From Tigriopus japonicus (Eukaryota > Arthropoda > Copepoda > Harpacticoida > Harpacticidae): a DNA stretch of 64,000 bases. A program made the translations under genes and the position numbers. The stretch is taken from positions 1,141,200-1,205,199 of the forward strand of contig JAAGOF010000209.1 in assembly GCA_010645155.1 (NCBI GenBank), read 5' to 3'. Positions 47,301 through 56,530 of the stretch are shown here, in pieces. Numbering within the stretch: the first letter of the stretch is position 1; each line of letters begins with the position of its first letter. The notes under the pieces are model-generated. The model saw only the letters and a list, made by a program, of their open reading frames with translations, ran no database searches and was not told the origin of the DNA.

Positions 47301-47749
47301 GCTTGAACTTATGCAAGAATTTCGATTCACTACATTTTGCTGAAAGTTTAGTAATTTGAAGACAAGACAGTACGACAAAATAACCCTAATTTCATTCATC
47401 TCGTTTTTTTTTTCTTTTTAAAGTTCTGACTAGAAATATATTCCAATCCTTTAGCTCTTCTGAGTTTCCCTTTCCCTTTCAATCACAAGCATGTAATAAT
47501 AACATCCTTCACATTGTCTTCCTTCTTACCCGTGACCAAGTAGTTCATGATAAGTCGATTAATGGCTTCTCGCGGCGGATTGAGGCGGTGGCTTAAGTTA
47601 GGGGCGTGTCGGGGCGTCTGCGAAGAAGGGCCAGTCTCATCTCCCATGGTGATAGCGCTCGAAGAGGGCGGTTCCGTCAGCAAAGATCCGCCTAAATGAG
47701 GTGAGGCCCCGCGAGGTTGCAAGTTGAAATTGTCCATCAGGAAGCTCAT
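41395..47749 (-). CDS. GID8: GID8/TWA1, subunit of the CTLH (GID) E3 ligase, four exons
   Basis: Scaffold subunit of the CTLH/GID ubiquitin ligase, also reported to retain beta-catenin in the nucleus in mammals (family knowledge). Exons in transcript order: 47749-47530, 44039-43843, 43388-43191, 41655-41395; all are GT-AG and in frame, and the first junction splits a Glu codon (LVT-E-GFKEAAEKF). Product 291 residues; human is 228. Residues 1-59 are a Pro/Ser-rich extension not in the human protein. The LisH motif is at about 61-92 (AINRLIMNYLVTEGFKEAAE), CTLH at about 98-155 (IKIRNAIQTGQIRDAI, PELLDDDRYLFFHLQ), and the CRA region follows (LAFENPEQSPF, PKLAGLLKLLLWSQKEL). The tail is a Pro-rich extension with a run of prolines near residue 278. 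Intron 1 (44040-47529) contains repeat fragments and the assembly gap; intron 3 contains a hAT MITE. Confidence 0.95.
41983..42038. repeat. 16 bp tandem repeat, about 3.5 copies
   Basis: Unit ggccagactagagcta at 41983-41998, 41999-42014 and 42015-42030, then a partial unit ggccagac. The hAT-like MITE at 42039 inserted into this array; one further partial unit follows it at 42760. Confidence 0.95.
42039..42759. mobile_element. hAT-type non-autonomous element (721 bp)
   Basis: The ends TAGTGATG and CATCACTA are inverted and are followed inward by CTTGGGCAAG at one end and its complement at the other. It is flanked by the 8 bp direct repeat GGCCAGAC (42031-42038, 42760-42767), as expected of hAT transposition; because the target was a tandem array of this word, the duplication alone is weaker proof. 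No transposase frame. It lies in GID8 intron 3. Confidence 0.8.
44140..44290 (+). repeat. Fragment of repeat family A
   Basis: Collinear but diverged from 58365-58520: 'agactgggcttg', 'cttatgagcagatgttattt', 'gttatgattt'. A reversed fragment of the same family is at about 45900-45960 ('aacatctgctcataag'). Non-coding; within GID8 intron 1. Confidence 0.6.
44720..44956 (+). mobile_element. LINE fragment truncated by the assembly gap
   Basis: The plus strand from 44765 reads through a reverse-transcriptase thumb segment (GWIYRTFKSRDSITML, LEYASPIWA) closely matching the minus strand of 39840-40232. It runs straight into the N run, so its 3' part is probably in the gap. Confidence 0.85.
44957..45477. 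other. Assembly gap (521 N)
   Basis: A run of N. Open frames drawn through it are artefacts. It interrupts the LINE fragment and lies in GID8 intron 1. Confidence 1.
45478..47470. other. GID8 intron 1, remainder
   Basis: AT-rich intron with a reversed fragment of repeat family A near 45900 and no exon seen. The open frame at 46624-46821 overlaps repeat-like sequence ('gggcgaagct') that recurs reversed at 47105-47120. Confidence 0.5.
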
Positions 47750-48051
47750 CAGTCAGTCAGTCAGTCCATTCAAGCCAATCAGGGTGGGCGAGAACCGCTT
47801 TTCGGGCTCTAGAAGGCGGGTTCGAGGGGCGTGGAATAGGAGAGAGAGGGAGAGAGGACCAACAATGACAGGTCGATCAGTCAGAACAAAAGAACTATTA
47901 TTATGTACGTAGTGTACTTGTACTACTAAGTAAGTAGCTGATGGGAGATCGAAGAAGGACGTGGACGGTATTTGGACCGAGATGGATGAGAAACAGTTGA
48001 CAGCGGCGGTGGCGCTCATTACAGGGTTAAGGGTGTATGGCAAGTCATTTT

Positions 48052-48300
48052 TTACATCAGTTTGTTAACAGGAATCTTGCTTGGTTCCTTTGTCATTGGC
48101 TTGATTTGAACTTTTTGGTCTTCAAATCCTGGAAAAGCAATTTCAGTGGAAAAAGATAGTAAACTGAGGTCCCCAATGCTCTTTACTGGCTTTCTTAAGG
48201 TGTCACTTCTGAAAGCCTTGAAGTTTGAATACGGATGTTCAGTAAAGTACTGCCAAATTTGGACTTGATTAAGTTTATGGTTCAAAAAGCTTATCCCCAT
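48052..48300 (-). CDS. Open frame of 82 codons between GID8 and NRDE2, unknown
   Basis: ATG at 48300 to TAA at 48052-48054, with protein-like composition (ISFLNHKLNQVQIWQYFTEH near the start, then FPGFEDQKVQIKPMTKEP). It lies in the 1.2 kb spacer between the head-to-head GID8 and NRDE2 genes. A plus-strand frame (48235-48426) overlaps its 5' end and is also protein-like (FEIFKLQNN, SLKIFDTKRFGCSK). They cannot both be shadows of one real frame, and I cannot say which is genuine. No domain recognised; possibly a transposon protein relic. Confidence 0.25.
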   Translation of the reverse strand: MGISFLNHKLNQVQIWQYFTEHPYSNFKAFRSDTLRKPVKSIGDLSLLSFSTEIAFPGFEDQKVQIKPMTKEPSKIPVNKLM

Positions 48301-48900
48301 CTGACTTTTGAAATTTTCAAACTACAGAACAACAAAGGTAAAACTTCAAGTTGGGTTCCCATCCCGGCTAACCAAGAAATTTCTCTAAAAATATTTGATA
48401 CAAAGAGATTTGGTTGCTCAAAGTAAGTATCCGCATTGGGGGATGTTTTTGTTAAGTCATTTGTTTCCTATTTCCTGTGAGCTAATGGAGTTCAAATAAC
48501 GTTCAGGAGCCAACCCAGCTGAGGGAAGGAGACAAAGAGAATCGGACCAATTGAAGGGAATGGAAAGAAATACAATCTTGTTTCCATTAGAAAAAAAAAG
48601 TTCAAAAGTTTATACAGGTTCGAAAGAAGATGTCTCAACATTGACGACTCGTCCATTTCAACCAAATCCTTAAGTGTTTCATTATTCCTGGTATCATTAG
48701 ACTTATATTGAAAGTTTGGAAATCGAAAAAGCCCACCATAATACACATTTAGTATTTTAGTACACAATGTGTATTAATATAACAATAACTCTAGAAACAA
48801 GAATGATTCAGTTGCTAAAATTCTATCTTTTGACTGCATCCATGATCTCTATAGGCCATTTCCCCTCTAACAGTTGTCCTTTTTGGCAGCCCTGAGCTGA

Positions 48901-48908
48901 TGACGTCA
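48901..48908 (+). promoter_or_regulatory. CRE-like palindrome TGACGTCA
   Basis: A full CREB/ATF consensus palindrome 87 bp upstream of the NRDE2 start codon, a plausible core-promoter element. The function is inference from the motif alone. Confidence 0.4.
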
Positions 48909-48994
48909 CAACTAGATGTCAACAAACCAAAGTCAAAAAGAAAACATCCGACGTTGTCCCTTGATCTCTTCTCACTTTTAAATATTAAATCATC

Positions 48995-51900
48995 ATGTTC
49001 GCTGCTTACGCCCAAGTGTCCGACCCACCTGACACACCCTCTTCTTCTCGTCCCGCTACGCCCCCTCCTTCTCGTGATTGGCTTCAACAAAGTAGTTACA
49101 CGCTTCCACCTCAATCATCTTCCGTTCAATCCGATCTAGTCAAAAAAAGGGCTCGATCCCGATCCCCTTTTTCTACTTCTTACTCTTCTCGCTCTTCATC
49201 TAATGAGTCAAGAGCTCGCTCTCGATCCAAATCTAAATCCAAATCCAAGAAAAATCATAAAAAGAAGGGTGAATCGCGGCGTAAAAAGCGAGAACGCAAG
49301 GCGAGAGAACGGTCCCCTGAAAAACACCGTCAAGAACCCACTCATGAAGAATTGGTGGCTCAATTCAGTACTTCCAAGAACTTCTTGGATGAAGTTGGAT
49401 TGAAACCCGAGCACGCCTTTCGTCAGGATTGGGCGGGCGATCGGATGTTGCTCAAAGAGTCAACTCTGCCGAAAAAATTGGCCGCTTATTCGAAAATCCG
49501 AAGTCGACGTACTTTGGGAGATTTATCGCAAAGGAACGGATCCCATCGGAAATCGGCGCCCAGATTCTTTGACAAGGCTTTTGTCAAGTGTTTTTTGGGT
49601 CAGAGTGTAGAGGATTTGAGTCAAGCCAATGGAAGAATATCGCGGGAAACCTGGACGCAAAACCCGAGTTTTATTCGAACCCATTTCGGATCGATCGAGG
49701 TTAAAGATAGTAGTCGGATCAAGGATGTTTATGATTCGGCTACACTGGCCTATACCCAAGGGCAAAGTTCACAAGAAGGGGAGCCCGAGTTAGATACGGA
49801 CACGATTAAACTCCATGAGGTGCAACAAAAGACCAAAGAATTCAATGAGCGACTACGACAAGAACCCAACAATGTTAGGTTATGGTTGGACTTTGTCGAG
49901 TTCCAGAATGTGTCTTATGAGGATTCTTCATTTGGCGATGGATCCCAGAAAAAGAAAAAAGCCTCCAAGAATGTGATATTGAAGCAAAAAGCCTTGATTG
50001 AGAAGAAATTGGCCATTTTAAAGGCGGCTATCGATAAGAATCCTCAATCCATCGAATTGGCAGTGAAGCGGTTGGATTTGTCAAAGGAAATTTTGGACAC
50101 GTCCACTCTGGATCGACAGTGGCAAGAATTGATCTTTATTTTCCCGCGAAATTTAGACCTCTGGCAACATTATCTTCGGTTTGTATGCACCCATTTTGCT
50201 TCTTTTTCCCTCACTAAAAGCCTCAAGGCTTTTCGGACTTGCTTTCACAAGCTCAAAAACCTTCAAGGCCATTCCTTCACCTCTACGGTTGCCCAAGAAC
50301 GCCCACCCGATCTCGAGGCTCACATGCTAGAGATCCTTTCCCAATTAGCCCATTTCCTCGCCAAAGCTGGATTTCGTGAGAAGGCCGTGGGGCTTTTTCA
50401 AGCCATGATCGAGCTCAACCTGTTCTCACCCGATTTCCCTGGATATTACTCACTCGAGGATCGTCTAGCTTTATTTGAGCCCTTTTGGGATTCGGGTGTG
50501 GCACGATTTGGCGAACCCGGCGTCGTAGGTTGGCGAAAGGTCATGGAAAACAAAACTAACATGGCAAATCCAGAGAGCCACGCCCAATCCTCGGAAATTG
50601 AAGATCAGATTCTTCATGAAGCAGGAAATAGAGTGGCTCAAACACGTTTGTGGTTGGAAATTGAAAAAGCCCGTGAACGTCGACATTGGTGTCCATGGCG
50701 TTCCAATGAAGAAGAGGCTGAAGATCCGGATCGAATGGTAACTTTTGACGATATCTCGCCTTATCTGTTTCAATTCACCGAGCCTCACATGAGTTTCAAA
50801 CTGATTCTAACTTTTTTGAAGTTCTTGGGCATCCGATCAGAAGATCACCCATTTGAATTGATCACGGTGAATAGCCAAACCATGACGGATGCATTGCATT
50901 TCTCTACACCAGAGTGTCAATCTGTGGATTTAGAGTGGAACTCAATCTTAAGTTCCACCAATCCTAGTTGGCAAGAAGACCCGAGTTTTGAGGCGTTCTG
51001 TCGGAATGTGTTTTCACAAGGCTCTCGAGTTCTTCCAGAGCCTTACAAGACCCAATTAATCGTTCTTTGGTTAGAATTTGAAAACCAAGTTTTCGATCAA
51101 CGCGTCTTGACCGCTCCCAAGAAGAAGCCATTAGTCAAAGAGCTGAAATCCTTAGTGAAATCCTTGCTACAAAGTGATCAGAACAACATGGACATATACG
51201 TGGCCTATGCAAAATTAGAGCACAAAGTTGAAGGCTATGCTAATTGTTGGAAGATCCTTGAAATGGCCCTACTTTCACACAACCAAGAACCACATCATGG
51301 CCTTTACACTGCAGCCATTTCCGCATCGTTGCAAGAGCTTCAAGTTCAAGAATCTCCCGAGGTCCGAAATCGCATCATTTGGCTTGGAATTCAAGCTTTA
51401 GAAGGGTTTGTGTACTCTCAAAATCTGCCAAATTCCATTGATTTGCTTCAAAAAGCCGAAGAAATCTTGATAGTAAAGCAGAATGTGGTCCAAGAGTGCT
51501 TGATCAGTGACAATGATCCACGAATGTTTCTCCAAAGTCCAATCATTGATTGTGTTCCTGAGGTGTTTCACAAGATCTTTGCGCTTGGAATTCTGCTCTA
51601 TCTCAATGAAGGTTGGGATGAGGCCAAGAAGTTCCTCAATTTCACCCAAGACAAAATCATAAAAGCCATCGAATCACCCGATACCTCCCACAAAGCCCTT
51701 GGATTACTTCATGAAAACCTGCTCAAGCTCAAACTTGATTTGAGCTCTGGAAAACAGGCTAAAATCATTCTTGGCTTTTGTTTGGATCATTTTCCTCGAA
51801 ATGAGTATTTCCTCCAAAAGTTATGCGATCTTCAGATTGCTCCCAATGGAATCGATTCCATTTGGCGACACTTTGCCCAATCCTTATCTTCGTCACGGTC

Positions 51901-52369
51901 AGAATCGACTCTACCGCAGATTTATGCCATAAAATTACTGATGAAAAATTATTCCCTAACGAGAAATGTTGACGAATTCTCATCTTCTACGGCTGTGGCT
52001 TACTTATATCGCAGCAAATCCATCTTGGAATATCAAGTTGAACACGATCCAGGAAGAACTTGCCCAATCCTTTGGCGATTGTTACTTTGGATCACCAAAG
52101 AAATTCACGTTATTCAAAGTAGGCCAGGGAGAACTTTGGATCCGATAAGTACCGTGTTTTACCGAGCTTTGCAAGAGTGTCCAGTTACCAGGGCTCTTTA
52201 CCTGGATTTCATCGATTATCTGCACGTGGATGGTCATTGTGATGTGAGTGAACTAAAGAAGATTCTAGAGATCTTGATCGAAAAAGAAGGCCGAGTTCGA
52301 ATGCCTTGGGAAGAGTTGGAGATTCTCCTTGAGAAGGAAGAAGACCAAGGGAACGTTGAAATTGATTGA
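48995..52369 (+). CDS. NRDE2: NRDE2, nuclear RNAi-defective / exosome regulator, single exon
   Basis: HAT/TPR-repeat protein that binds the exosome helicase MTR4 in mammals and acts in nuclear RNAi in nematodes (family knowledge). 1124 residues from ATG 48995; human is 1164. Residues 30-110 are an RS/KR-rich nuclear region. The MTR4-binding part of the family begins near 112 (EELVAQFSTSKNFLDEV, FRQDWAGDRMLLK). Half-a-TPR repeats follow (FNERLRQEPNNVRLWLDFVE, KKLAILKAAIDKNPQSIEL, LFQAMIELNLFSPD), then FEPFWDSGVARFGEPG and RRHWCPWRSNEEE. The end, RVRMPWEELEILLEKEE, matches the human C-terminus. No intron in 3.4 kb, unlike its neighbours. A poly(A) signal follows within 40 bp. A retrocopy replacing the ancestral gene is possible, but the frame is intact. 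Confidence 0.93.
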   Translation: MFAAYAQVSDPPDTPSSSRPATPPPSRDWLQQSSYTLPPQSSSVQSDLVKKRARSRSPFSTSYSSRSSSNESRARSRSKSKSKSKKNHKKKGESRRKKRERKARERSPEKHRQEPTHEELVAQFSTSKNFLDEVGLKPEHAFRQDWAGDRMLLKESTLPKKLAAYSKIRSRRTLGDLSQRNGSHRKSAPRFFDKAFVKCFLGQSVEDLSQANGRISRETWTQNPSFIRTHFGSIEVKDSSRIKDVYDSATLAYTQGQSSQEGEPELDTDTIKLHEVQQKTKEFNERLRQEPNNVRLWLDFVEFQNVSYEDSSFGDGSQKKKKASKNVILKQKALIEKKLAILKAAIDKNPQSIELAVKRLDLSKEILDTSTLDRQWQELIFIFPRNLDLWQHYLRFVCTHFASFSLTKSLKAFRTCFHKLKNLQGHSFTSTVAQERPPDLEAHMLEILSQLAHFLAKAGFREKAVGLFQAMIELNLFSPDFPGYYSLEDRLALFEPFWDSGVARFGEPGVVGWRKVMENKTNMANPESHAQSSEIEDQILHEAGNRVAQTRLWLEIEKARERRHWCPWRSNEEEAEDPDRMVTFDDISPYLFQFTEPHMSFKLILTFLKFLGIRSEDHPFELITVNSQTMTDALHFSTPECQSVDLEWNSILSSTNPSWQEDPSFEAFCRNVFSQGSRVLPEPYKTQLIVLWLEFENQVFDQRVLTAPKKKPLVKELKSLVKSLLQSDQNNMDIYVAYAKLEHKVEGYANCWKILEMALLSHNQEPHHGLYTAAISASLQELQVQESPEVRNRIIWLGIQALEGFVYSQNLPNSIDLLQKAEEILIVKQNVVQECLISDNDPRMFLQSPIIDCVPEVFHKIFALGILLYLNEGWDEAKKFLNFTQDKIIKAIESPDTSHKALGLLHENLLKLKLDLSSGKQAKIILGFCLDHFPRNEYFLQKLCDLQIAPNGIDSIWRHFAQSLSSSRSESTLPQIYAIKLLMKNYSLTRNVDEFSSSTAVAYLYRSKSILEYQVEHDPGRTCPILWRLLLWITKEIHVIQSRPGRTLDPISTVFYRALQECPVTRALYLDFIDYLHVDGHCDVSELKKILEILIEKEGRVRMPWEELEILLEKEEDQGNVEID

Positions 52370-52407
52370 AAAATATTGCACACACTTGAAATCAATCAAC
52401 TCAAGAT

Positions 52408-52413
52408 AATAAA
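52408..52413 (+). terminator. Poly(A) signal AATAAA
   Basis: Hexamer 39 bp after the NRDE2 stop codon. Confidence 0.6.
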
Positions 52414-52679
52414 TTTCGCAATTCAAAACGTGTAAGGCATGGGAGTACTAAGAGACCAGATCTATGTCGTAACTTCTTCCGCTTTTTATGCAAGTTTAAA
52501 AGTGTTTGGTCTTTTTTATCATTTCATTCTAAAGCAATTTATTCTAACTTCAAAAGTTGTATTCTTGTAATGCACCAAAATTTCTTTGGTTTGTCACAAT
52601 GGTGTTCAAACATCCACAAGTCTGAAAGCTTCCCCATCTCCTTTTTGAAGGCCTGAAATTGGTCACTCTGATATGAATG

Positions 52680-53345
52680 ACACACAGAGGTCCCAGAGTT
52701 CACAACTGAATGGAACAGGCCGGTCGTGAAATTTCATTAAGGGCAGCAAGGGCCGTTTATCATCAGCGACTAGTTGAAACTTGCCCAAACAAACGTAGTC
52801 GTAGAGGGCAATTTTTTGAAAAACATTAGTTTTTTTGGCCATGTTTTTTTTTTTGAGTGTTGGTGCTAGGGTCGGAGGGTTGAGCCTCGCCCGGCTAGCG
52901 AAGCCAGCCATTACATCGTCTAAATTGTTCCGATAGGCAATCTCATGTCCGGTATCAGAATGGTTCTCCATCTGTGGGTGTGAATTAGCGTCTAAAAGTT
53001 TCCTTGAGAAAGGTCGGGGAGGAGAATCGAACCTGGGACCTCTCTCACTATAGGAAATTGCGCTAACCACGACGCCACGTCTCCTCCCCAATGAGGCCTC
53101 CTGTCTACGCTTTGCTTCTCCCAAATTATGCTGAGGTGCTCAATGAAGATGAAAATTCGAATCACAGGCATTAGTTCACGCAATTATAGGATTTGGCATT
53201 GAAAATATGTGTTGCGCATTTCCATTTGTACTATGCCCTTCCACTTGTTTGGGCAAGTATTTCACGATATTCTTTGGAAATATTTGCCTTTTCATGAAAC
53301 TTCCGGCCAATTTTAGCAACAAGCAAGGCAGACATGTGATGAGAG
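52680..53345 (+). repeat. Dispersed repeat R1, copy 3, interrupted by a SINE
   Basis: Collinear with 8800-9255 on both sides of an insertion at 52844-53089 ('ggcagcaagggccgttt' before it, 'gcctcctgtctacgctttgc' after it). Non-coding. Confidence 0.85.
52844..53089 (-). mobile_element. tRNA-derived SINE with poly(A) tail
   Basis: On the minus strand the element starts with a tRNA-like head: A-box GTGGTTAGCGCA (about 53070-53059), B-box GGTTCGATTCTCC (53033-53021). A body of about 170 bp follows, ending in an 11-base A run (T run at 52844-52854). About 246 bp. The matching repeat at 8800-9255 lacks it. Only a very short target duplication (ATG on both sides) is evident. Confidence 0.85.
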
Positions 53346-53637
53346 ATGTAAAGCCATATAAAACAATTGCTAAATATATTTCGACAATATTTTAGGAACA
53401 TACATCCACGAGACTACCTTAGGAATGAAAAATTCAGAAGATTGTTGACTAGAGTATTTTTCATAACTTTACATCCTTTTTGCTAGTGACCTTATTAATA
53501 AAACTCTATTACTTGTGCGGCATTGTCTCTTCACTTCAAACTGGTCTCAAATATCTTTAGAACTTGTAAATGACTTCTGCTCAATTAGGAGCCGTGGGTA
53601 CTCCATGAATGACGTTTTAAGTCCAAATGCAATATAT

Positions 53638-53755
53638 TTGATCTTTTTGACATTTATTTACAATTTTTTGACATTTATTTGCTCTTTTTTGACACTTATT
53701 TGCTCTTTTTTCGACATTTAATTGCTCTTTTTTGACATTTATTTTTCATTAAAGC
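53638..53755 (+). repeat. Tandem repeat, unit about 22 bp, about 5 copies
   Basis: Degenerate repeats of ttttttgacatttatttgct. It lies just upstream of the exon at 53849 and adds to the pyrimidine-rich sequence before its acceptor. Confidence 0.8.
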
Positions 53756-53848
53756 AAAGCAGACTGAGCAGAATGCCCAACAGAGAATATTTGAAGATGG
53801 TAAACTGGTTGTCGCCTCCGCAGGCTAGACGGCAACACGTCCTACCAG

Positions 53849-54434
53849 CCTTGAAATCTCACCAGCGCTCACTGAAGGGTCTCTGCAATCTTCAACATCA
53901 AAACTAGTTTCATTAGTGGAGATTGAATACTCCAAGAGCTCCAACCTCTGGCCCCAAAGCTTTTCCAATCCTAACTTGAGCGACCCAAACATTACTGACG
54001 CGCACCTAAGACCCCATATGTTAGGCACAGCTCCCAACAGACCCCTGACTATTGGCACAACCTTCACGAGACCCACCATTATTTCCGATGCTCATGAAAA
54101 GCCCACCATTATTTCCGATGCTCATGAAAGGCCCACCATTATTTCCGATGCTCATGAAAGGCCCACCATTATTTCCGATGCTCATGAAAGGCCCACCATT
54201 ATTTCAGATGCTCATGAAGGGCCCACCAATATTTCCGATGCTCATGAAAGGCCCACCATTATTTCCGACGCTCATGAAGGGCCCTTAATTCACTTTTATC
54301 CCCATTCTCATGCACACCAAATGCAACAACAGCACCAACAACGACTCGACCAGGGCCCCCAGGCACAGTCCGCACCCAACGTATGCCCCAATACGTTACC
54401 AAGTTTAGATTTGAATGATGAAGATTTCCTCTAG
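53849..54434 (+). CDS. Terminal exon with ten-residue tandem repeats, unknown
   Basis: An open frame from a likely acceptor (cctaccag, AG at 53847-53848) to TAG at 54432-54434, followed by AATAAA. It lacks a credible ATG at its front, so it should be a last exon; the upstream exons are not found. The frame is open from 53829, just after an in-frame TAG. The peptide starts Ser/Leu-rich (SPALTEGSLQSSTSKLVS), then carries seven ten-residue repeats of the type RPTIISDAHE (54069-54278) and ends in a His/Gln-rich part and a short acidic tail (SLDLNDEDFL). I do not recognise the family. A competing frame (53722-53907) stops in the middle of this exon. Confidence 0.45.
54069..54278 (+). repeat. 30 bp coding minisatellite, 7 copies
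   Basis: Seven near-identical 30 bp units (cccaccattatttccgatgc as core) in frame with the exon at 53849-54434. Differences between copies are few (Lys or Gly for Arg at position 1, Asn for Ile at position 4), so the array expanded recently or is kept uniform. Confidence 0.95.
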
Positions 54435-54458
54435 AATGAAAAAGACGTTTTTCCCTTC

Positions 54459-54464
54459 AATAAA
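54459..54464 (+). terminator. Poly(A) signal AATAAA
   Basis: 25 bp after the stop of the repeat-bearing exon at 53849-54434. Confidence 0.55.
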
Positions 54465-54841
54465 TCGGAAACACTTGTAGTTTAAGACGTGGAGTGCATG
54501 CCGTCAAGACGTTACTCACAAATTATTAAATTAATAAAATATTTTTGCGGATTTTTAACTGACACAAAGAATTTTATTCCATGTAAATGTCAAGAAAAGA
54601 TAAAACCAGAGTTGAGAAAAGCCAATTTTTGTCTTTTGAATTTGTCCACATACTGACTTGCAAGATGAGGAGGTGCAAATTTCAATTAGTTGTGGGTCGG
54701 AAAGATTCGTTGGCGTTATTTTCACACGATTTACGAGTTCGTTTCACTTAATAAGTTTCTGGTGTAACACGAAAACTAGCAACACAAAAGTTCTAATTTT
54801 AAATAGAGCACGCAAATATTATCACACATTTTAAGAGTTCA

Positions 54842-56440
54842 TGATTTGATTTGATTGATTGATTTGATTTATTCTTCAGGACTCATACCTATATTGTAAG
54901 GTTATTAGTCGGAACGGGCAAAAAGTGCAAATCAAAACAAGCTTTTGGTTACCAATAGTTGCACAAAAATCAGCCCAAAATCGTAAAATAAAATGCCGAA
55001 AAAGGTCCAAAGCGCAAATAAAAACCAAAAAAGTGCAAATAAAATTTTAAAATTTCGCAAAATAACTGAAATTTCTGAAACAAAAAGCTTCAGATGCTTT
55101 CTTGTCATGTGCTTGTTATTTTTCAATCTTGAAGAGCAAAATCTGGATATTTAAGTAGTAGTAATAGTAATATGTTAGCCTACGCTGGGAGCAGTAAAAT
55201 CAGATTTAGTTTTTAAATTTGAAAAAAATCTTTTAAAATAAAAATTTTCAATAAAAAAAATGCTAACTCTCAACAATTTGTTCATTTTAGGCCGAATGCG
55301 TAAAAAAAATCGTGCAATTAAAGCCGAAAAGTGCAAAAAGGCAAATAAATGTGTTGATGTTACCAAAAAATTTGTTACACTTTTTACCCGTCCCTAGTTA
55401 TTAGTAATATTGTATTGCATTGTACTTGTGTTTCGGGGACTCTTGTTTTTCATTGTTCATGTTACGTAAATTAAAGAGCGATTCCCCGCGGCTTAACCAT
55501 AAACCTATCGGCTTTTTTTCACGGGTACCCATGTCAATATGTTCCTGACTAGACCATTATCTGTGAAAGTTTACTACACAAGGGAAGTCCTGCCCCTCGT
55601 CAGAGAAGCTTTCAAGTTCACGGTTTCATATCATGTGGCCCAACACAGTTACATGGAAAACAATCCAAGTCATTACATTCGCATGAGTAGTTGGAAATGA
55701 TTATCTCCGTCACTCGAGAGGTCCATCGCTTTGAAGAGGTACACAAGTCACAAGTCTAATTTAGTTTCCGTATTAAAGCTGTTCCATGATTTGGCAAACG
55801 CAAACGCCGGGAGTCTTTGACCCCAAGTCGTTCGAGAAAGTGGCAGGGAGAATAATGTAAGTCCATTTCGAACCTTCTTGTGAGAATATGTATTAACAAT
55901 TTGAGGGATTTCCTCCTTAACACTTTTGTACATAAATTGCAAGCGACGGAGCTTGATCAAGTCTGGTCATTTCACGACATTCAACCTCTGAAATATTTTC
56001 GTTGTGTGAGCTCGAAAACTTGCACCATCTATCCATCTAACTGCCCTCTTCTGTAATCGGACTAGGTTTGCAAACGAAGGAGACTCTCCATAATACTCTA
56101 CCCCGTATTCCAACCTGCTCTTGATTAGTGCGTTATATAGGATGACTTTCAAGTTAGTGGTATTGACTTCTTGGAGAGAAACAATGTGAAAAGAACCTTT
56201 CGCACGCCGTCTCCAACCAAACGAACATGTTCCTTCCAATCCAGGTTATTGTCAATGTTTAATCCTAGAAACCTAATACTTTTCTCTACCCTGTCTGCTC
56301 CTACTTGTTGGATGATTGTATGATCTATTTTGATCTCAAGGTTGATAGTTGTATCCCGGGGACTAAATACTATTATCTTAGTCTTGCTGAGATTCAATGT
56401 CAGTTTGCTGATTTTAAAGTAATCCACTAACACATCCATC
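54842..56440 (-). mobile_element. Decayed LINE (jockey/CR1-like), reverse transcriptase C-terminal part
   Basis: The minus strand encodes in broken frames a LINE polymerase region: LTLNLSKTKIIVFSP, then IRFLGLNIDNNLDWKEHV (palm/thumb), ALIKSRLEYGVEYYGESP, LQKRAVRWIDG, and a C-terminal WGQRLPAFAFAKSWNSFN segment. A (TGATT)n-like run at 54842-54872 looks like a LINE 3' terminal microsatellite. It belongs to a different subfamily from the copies at 39.4-40.5 and 44.7 kb. It is dead (frameshifts) and interrupted by a MITE. Confidence 0.8.
54909..55396. mobile_element. hAT-type MITE (488 bp)
   Basis: Ends TCGGAACGGGCAAAAAGTG (54909) and CACTTTTTACCCGTCCCTA (to 55396) are inverted with a few mismatches. 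Flanked by the 8 bp direct repeat GTTATTAG (54901-54908, 55397-55404). Its ends resemble those of the larger hAT element at 58733-62521. Non-coding, AT-rich; it lies in the 3' part of the LINE. Confidence 0.88.
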
Positions 56441-56455
56441 CATCCCTTACATTCA

Positions 56456-56530
56456 TCTTTTAATTTATTACAATATATTTATTAATTATATAATATATTT
56501 ATTTATATATTAATTTATTAATTTGATAAA
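56456..56530. repeat. AT-only low-complexity tract
   Basis: Nearly pure A/T with repeated 'atatttatt' and 'ttaatttatta' words. Confidence 0.8.

Noticed and set aside
53722..53907. 61-codon frame overlapping the front of the decapeptide exon
   Set aside because: It stops in the middle of the better-supported exon and has no poly(A) signal or acceptor of its own.
54052..54288. Second frame across the decapeptide array (MLMKGPPLFP-type repeats)
   Set aside because: A necessary by-product of any 30 bp repeat without stops; the other frame continues to a stop with a poly(A) signal.
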